DNA from: Alphaproteobacteria bacterium | GTDB taxonomy: Bacteria > Pseudomonadota > Alphaproteobacteria > Rhizobiales > Devosiaceae | Direction: 5' to 3' | DNA: 8,463 nt | Assembly: GCA_024279575.1 (NCBI GenBank) | Contig: JAJRRJ010000164.1 | Location: 1 to 8,463 of the forward strand | Shown here: positions 6,347 through 8,463 of the stretch, in pieces | Layout of the letters: every line of letters starts with the position of its first letter | Numbering within the stretch: the first letter of the stretch is position 1 | The notes under the pieces: model-generated | The model's input: only the letters and a program-made list of their open reading frames with translations | Database searches by the model: none | What the model was told of the DNA's origin: nothing | Position numbers and translations under genes: made by a program

Positions 6347-7408
6347 CTAAATTGTAATGTCTGTCCAGAGTTCGGATGGATCCGGCTCCGGGGAATTTGT
6401 GGCGAAATCAGCTGCTTTTGTAACAATAGCGCGCACTTCTTTTTCGATCTGTTTCAAATCATCAATGTTACCGTGCTTTTTATCCAGAATGCGCTGCTTG
6501 ACCTGCTCAATCGGGTCGCGCTCGCTTCGCATTGCCTGCACTTCGTCTTTTGAACGATATTTTGCCGGATCGGACATGGAGTGACCGCGATAGCGATAGG
6601 TTTTCATTTCAAGGATATAGGGGCCTTTGCCGGTGCGCGCATGATTGATGGCACGTTCCGCCGCATCGCGCACATACCGCACATCCATCCCATCGACTGT
6701 TTCGCCCGGAATATTAAAACTTGCCCCACGATTTGCCAGATTGGTCAGGGCTGACGAACGCTCCAGAGAAGTCCCCATGGCATACTTGTTGTTTTCGATA
6801 ATATAGACAACCGGAAGATCCCAGAGCTTGGCCATGTTGAAACTTTCATAGACCTGCCCCTGATTTGAGGCCCCATCGCCAAAATAGGTCAGAGAAACTG
6901 AATCTTCGCCACGATATTTAGCCGCAAATGCCAGTCCGGTACCAAGGGAAACCTGCGCACCCACTATGCCATTGCCGCCGTAAAAACGTTTTTCCGTAGA
7001 GAACATATGCATCGAGCCGCCCTTGCCCTTTGACAGACCATCAACCCGACCGGTCAATTCGGCCATAACACCATTGGGGTCCATGCCCACCGCCAACATA
7101 TGACCATGGTCTCGATAGGAGGTAATGGAAGCGTCATCGGGGCGCGCTGCCATATTGATACCGGTGACAACCGCCTCCTGCCCGATATAAAGGTGGCAAA
7201 AACCACCAATCAGACCCATGCCATACATCTGCCCCGCTTTTTCTTCAAAGCGGCGAATGAGCAACATTTCGCGATAGGCGCGCAACTCGTCACCCTTGGA
7301 AAATTCAGGGACATTGGGTTTTGCAGGTGAGCTTTTGCGCCCCCCCACCTTTTTGCCGGTTGAGCCAGCAGCAGATGTTTTGGCCTGAGTTGCGTTTTTT
7401 CGCGCCAT
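6347..7408 (-). CDS. pdhA: Pyruvate dehydrogenase E1 alpha subunit
   Basis: This is the thiamine-diphosphate-binding half of heterotetrameric E1. Of its 353 residues, the first 35 or so form a Lys/Ala/Gly/Ser-rich, probably disordered extension (MARKNATQAKTSAAGS, GGRKSSPAKP). Such tails are common in alphaproteobacterial E1 alpha and are suspected to contact E2. The catalytic domain starts near FSKGDELRAYREMLLIRRFE (36-55). The thiamine-diphosphate motif runs from GDG (177-179) to ENN (205-207). Other signatures are GFCHLYIGQEA (69-79), SYRDHGH (97-103), KGGSMHMF (129-136) and the loop YRYRGHSMSDPAKYR (271-285), which matches the phosphorylation-loop region of mitochondrial E1 alpha. The ribosome-binding site AAGGGG lies 6 bases before the ATG. 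It is the first gene of the pdh block. A run of seven G on the coding strand occurs in the N-terminal extension. Confidence 0.97.
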   Translation of the reverse strand: MARKNATQAKTSAAGSTGKKVGGRKSSPAKPNVPEFSKGDELRAYREMLLIRRFEEKAGQMYGMGLIGGFCHLYIGQEAVVTGINMAARPDDASITSYRDHGHMLAVGMDPNGVMAELTGRVDGLSKGKGGSMHMFSTEKRFYGGNGIVGAQVSLGTGLAFAAKYRGEDSVSLTYFGDGASNQGQVYESFNMAKLWDLPVVYIIENNKYAMGTSLERSSALTNLANRGASFNIPGETVDGMDVRYVRDAAERAINHARTGKGPYILEMKTYRYRGHSMSDPAKYRSKDEVQAMRSERDPIEQVKQRILDKKHGNIDDLKQIEKEVRAIVTKAADFATNSPEPDPSELWTDITI

Positions 7409-7606
7409 TAGTTGCCCCTTTTATCCATGTAAAACACTCGTTGAGACGCAACTGACTACGACTCTGTTTGATGCACAATCTATCTAACATCTTAAATTGG
7501 CGCAAAGGTGTATTGGTGCGTACTTTGAGCAAGTTTCGGGCCGAATTCAGCGTGTTATTCGACTTACCCAAAAACAAGTTAATTGTCAAAAATAACCAAA
7601 ATGCAG
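7409..7606 (-). promoter_or_regulatory. Intergenic leader of the pdh operon
   Basis: This 198-bp gap separates the ftsB stop from the pdhA start. It holds no convincing gene. It is AT-richer near ftsB and contains the candidate promoter entered separately, then about 150 bases of possible 5' untranslated leader ending in the pdhA ribosome-binding site. I saw no terminator hairpin for ftsB, so read-through from ftsB into pdhA remains possible. Confidence 0.55.
7561..7589 (-). promoter_or_regulatory. Candidate promoter for the pdhA operon
   Basis: On the minus strand a perfect TTGACA (7589-7584) is followed, after 17 bases, by TAAGTC, a poor match to a -10 box. Alphaproteobacterial -10 elements are often loose, so the -35 match carries the call. 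The -35 is embedded in an imperfect 13-bp dyad (ACAATTAACTTGT) that could be a regulator site. Position just after ftsB and about 150 bp ahead of pdhA fits an operon promoter. Confidence 0.35.
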
Positions 7607-7927
7607 TTAATTGATTTTTGGCAGCACAACTACCAGATCATCCGGGTGCGCCATAGACAGAAGCGCTCTTGCTTTTTCGCTGACAATATCCGGGTCGAGC
7701 CGCTCAGGGTCAAATAAGGATATCCGCTGTCGGTAATAATCCAGACGCGTTTGCAAATTGGCCTTTTCGGATTCCAGCACCTGAATATCCACCAACATTT
7801 GGCTTTGGCTTTGAATACCAAAACGACCATTGATCGCAGAATATCCCAAATAAACCTGAAAACCGATCAGCAACGTGCCGATAAAAAAGTGTCGGAATAT
7901 GGCAGGTTGCTTTAAGCGGGTGGACAT
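7607..7927 (-). CDS. ftsB: FtsB/DivIC-family septum formation initiator
   Basis: A 106-residue bitopic membrane protein. It has a short basic N-terminus (MSTRLKQP), one membrane segment (about residues 12-30, FFIGTLLIGFQVYLGYSAI), and then a coiled coil (about 38-70) with the spacing of FtsB/DivIC proteins (MLVDIQVLESEKANLQTRLDYYRQRI). The tail SEKARALLSMAHPDDLVVVLP matches the family ending, in which a loss-of-helix segment binds FtsL and FtsQ partners. It should take part in the divisome at the cytoplasmic membrane. The reading frame stays open far upstream to an ATG at 8221, but those residues show no domain and run into the divergent gene, so the start at 7927 is preferred even though its ribosome-binding site is weak. 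In alphaproteobacteria a gene of this type commonly stands immediately upstream of pdhA, as here. Confidence 0.88.
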   Translation of the reverse strand: MSTRLKQPAIFRHFFIGTLLIGFQVYLGYSAINGRFGIQSQSQMLVDIQVLESEKANLQTRLDYYRQRISLFDPERLDPDIVSEKARALLSMAHPDDLVVVLPKIN

Positions 7928-7948
7928 GGAATGGCACGCTCTAATTGT

Positions 7949-7969
7949 TTTTATGCTTCCAACATAAAA
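7949..7969. repeat. Small inverted repeat in the ftsB leader
   Basis: The arms TTTTATG and CATAAAA are exact reverse complements around a 7-base loop. The repeat lies 22-42 bases before the ftsB start. The arms are AT-rich and short, so this may be chance. It could act as an operator or a weak hairpin in the leader. Confidence 0.35.
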
Positions 7970-8035
7970 CAGAGCGGTTAAGGGAGCGTTGCTATATCGG
8001 AACAAGGGACAGTTTTTGGCGAAGTCCATGACCTG

Positions 8036-8041
8036 TATAAT
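8036..8041 (+). promoter_or_regulatory. Candidate -10 box for the DUF2332 gene
   Basis: An exact TATAAT stands about 75 bases before the ATG of the plus-strand DUF2332 gene, within the divergent intergenic region. No good -35 hexamer is found at 16-18 bases upstream (the region reads TTTTTG), so the call depends on the -10 alone. The same bases read TATTAT-like on the minus strand, so use in both directions cannot be excluded. Confidence 0.3.
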
Positions 8042-8077
8042 ATTTTTGCGCAACCTGAAGCAGTATGGGAAGTGCAC

Positions 8078-8093
8078 GACCTTGAAAAAGGTC
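8078..8093 (+). repeat. Hairpin with GAAA loop in the DUF2332 leader
   Basis: GACCTT and AAGGTC pair perfectly around the tetraloop GAAA (a GNRA loop) on the plus strand. No T-run follows, so it is not a terminator. It lies 23 bases before the ATG at 8117, where it could affect translation or message stability. It would lie inside the coding region if a GTG at 8072 were the real start. Confidence 0.45.
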
Positions 8094-8116
8094 AACAACA
8101 CTGTCATAATACCCGC

Positions 8117-8463
8117 ATGATAAATGAAGATGTTGTCAGAAAATCTTTTATTGAACAGGCTGGCTGGTGCAAAACACTTGGGTCGCCTTTTACCGCACAG
8201 CTGCTTTTGGGGCTTGAGCAAGTTTTAGATCGTTCGAGCCGTTGCGGAAGAACCGTTTTGGATTGGCACGGAGAACCTGGCGCGACAGGAGATGCGGTAG
8301 CGTTGCGCTTTGCCGGAGCATTACACGGGCTGGTTCGAGCCGGTCGCCTGCGGGATCTGGCCATGCATTACCCCCCTCACCCCCAACCAACGGCACAAAA
8401 TTTGCGTAAGGTGCTGGCGGAGACGATCACACATGCTGATGAGGAAATCTGTGCGTGGTTAGA
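8117..8463 (+). CDS. DUF2332 family protein, N-terminal part (3' end beyond window)
   Basis: The frame is open from the ATG at 8117 to the window edge, giving 115 complete codons. The protein begins MINEDVVRKSFIEQAGWCKTLGSPF. The pattern of an aromatic/Gln-Ala segment, then C-x-x-LGSPFTAQLL, then VLDWHGEPGATGDAVALRFAGALHGLVRAGR, then AMHYPPHP is what I recognise from the N-terminus of DUF2332 proteins, which are about 330-350 residues long and of unknown function. No signal peptide or membrane segment is visible in this part. It is transcribed away from ftsB and is not part of the pdh operon. No strong ribosome-binding site precedes the ATG. An in-frame GTG at 8072 is an alternative start but would add 15 residues without family character. 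Catalytic residues cannot be judged from the fragment. Confidence 0.8.
   Translation, partial: MINEDVVRKSFIEQAGWCKTLGSPFTAQLLLGLEQVLDRSSRCGRTVLDWHGEPGATGDAVALRFAGALHGLVRAGRLRDLAMHYPPHPQPTAQNLRKVLAETITHADEEICAWL

Noticed and set aside
7340..7346. Run of seven C (seven G on the coding strand) in the pdhA N-terminus, and a run of seven G at 3187-3193 in the SGNH gene, as phase-variation tracts
   Set aside because: Seven is short for a slippage switch and switching off central metabolism is implausible. Both runs are explained by Gly-Gly and Pro-Pro codons.
7305..7589. 94-residue minus-strand frame over the pdhA leader
   Set aside because: It overlaps the start of pdhA in another frame, has no recognisable domain and covers the probable promoter.
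7928..8221. N-terminal extension of ftsB by 98 residues
   Set aside because: The frame is open, but the extra sequence has no FtsB-like features and would overlap the divergent DUF2332 gene. The start at 7927 gives a normal family length.
8104..8396. Minus-strand frames rich in Arg/Pro/Ser opposite the DUF2332 gene
   Set aside because: They are shadows of the plus-strand coding frame, which matches a known family.
1..8463. Novel defence, mobile or CRISPR system
   Set aside because: No repeat array, transposase, integrase, tRNA, toxin-antitoxin pair or defence domain is seen on either strand. Every long stretch is explained by housekeeping genes.

Overview
The window is a metabolic operon from an alphaproteobacterium, most likely of the Hyphomicrobiales (Rhizobiales) type. 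I infer this from the gene order (ftsB, then pdhA, pdhB, pdhC, an SGNH hydrolase, lpd and lipA), an E1-beta subunit carrying its own N-terminal lipoyl domain, an E3 with a proline-rich insert, and a LipA resembling rhizobial ones. Base composition looks near 50% GC, moderate for that group. I cannot name a genus.

Layout, right to left because almost everything is on the minus strand. At the right edge, a plus-strand gene of the DUF2332 family (8117 to the edge) is cut by the window end. It diverges from ftsB (7607-7927), a small septum protein. After a 198-bp gap with a candidate promoter comes the pyruvate dehydrogenase block: pdhA (E1 alpha), pdhB (lipoyl domain plus E1 beta) and pdhC (E2), separated by 15-16 bp. 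Next are an SGNH/GDSL hydrolase whose start overlaps the pdhC stop, a YdcH/DUF465 small protein, lpd (E3), a GlsB/YeaQ-type membrane protein, and lipA (lipoyl synthase), which runs off the left edge before its C-terminus.

The genes fit together as one unit. PdhA and PdhB decarboxylate pyruvate with thiamine diphosphate. The lipoyl arms on PdhB and PdhC carry the acetyl group, PdhC transfers it to CoA, and Lpd reoxidises the dihydrolipoyl arm with NAD+. LipA inserts the sulfurs that create lipoate on both carrier domains. Three passengers (SGNH hydrolase, YdcH, GlsB) have no known role in this chemistry.

I see no mobile element, CRISPR array, RNA gene or defence system. The items most worth a second look are a perfect 12-bp inverted repeat between the SGNH gene and ydcH, the three passenger genes, a near-identical DNA stretch shared by the pdhB and pdhC lipoyl domains, and an unusual cysteine in LipA. 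This is largely an ordinary, well-understood region.
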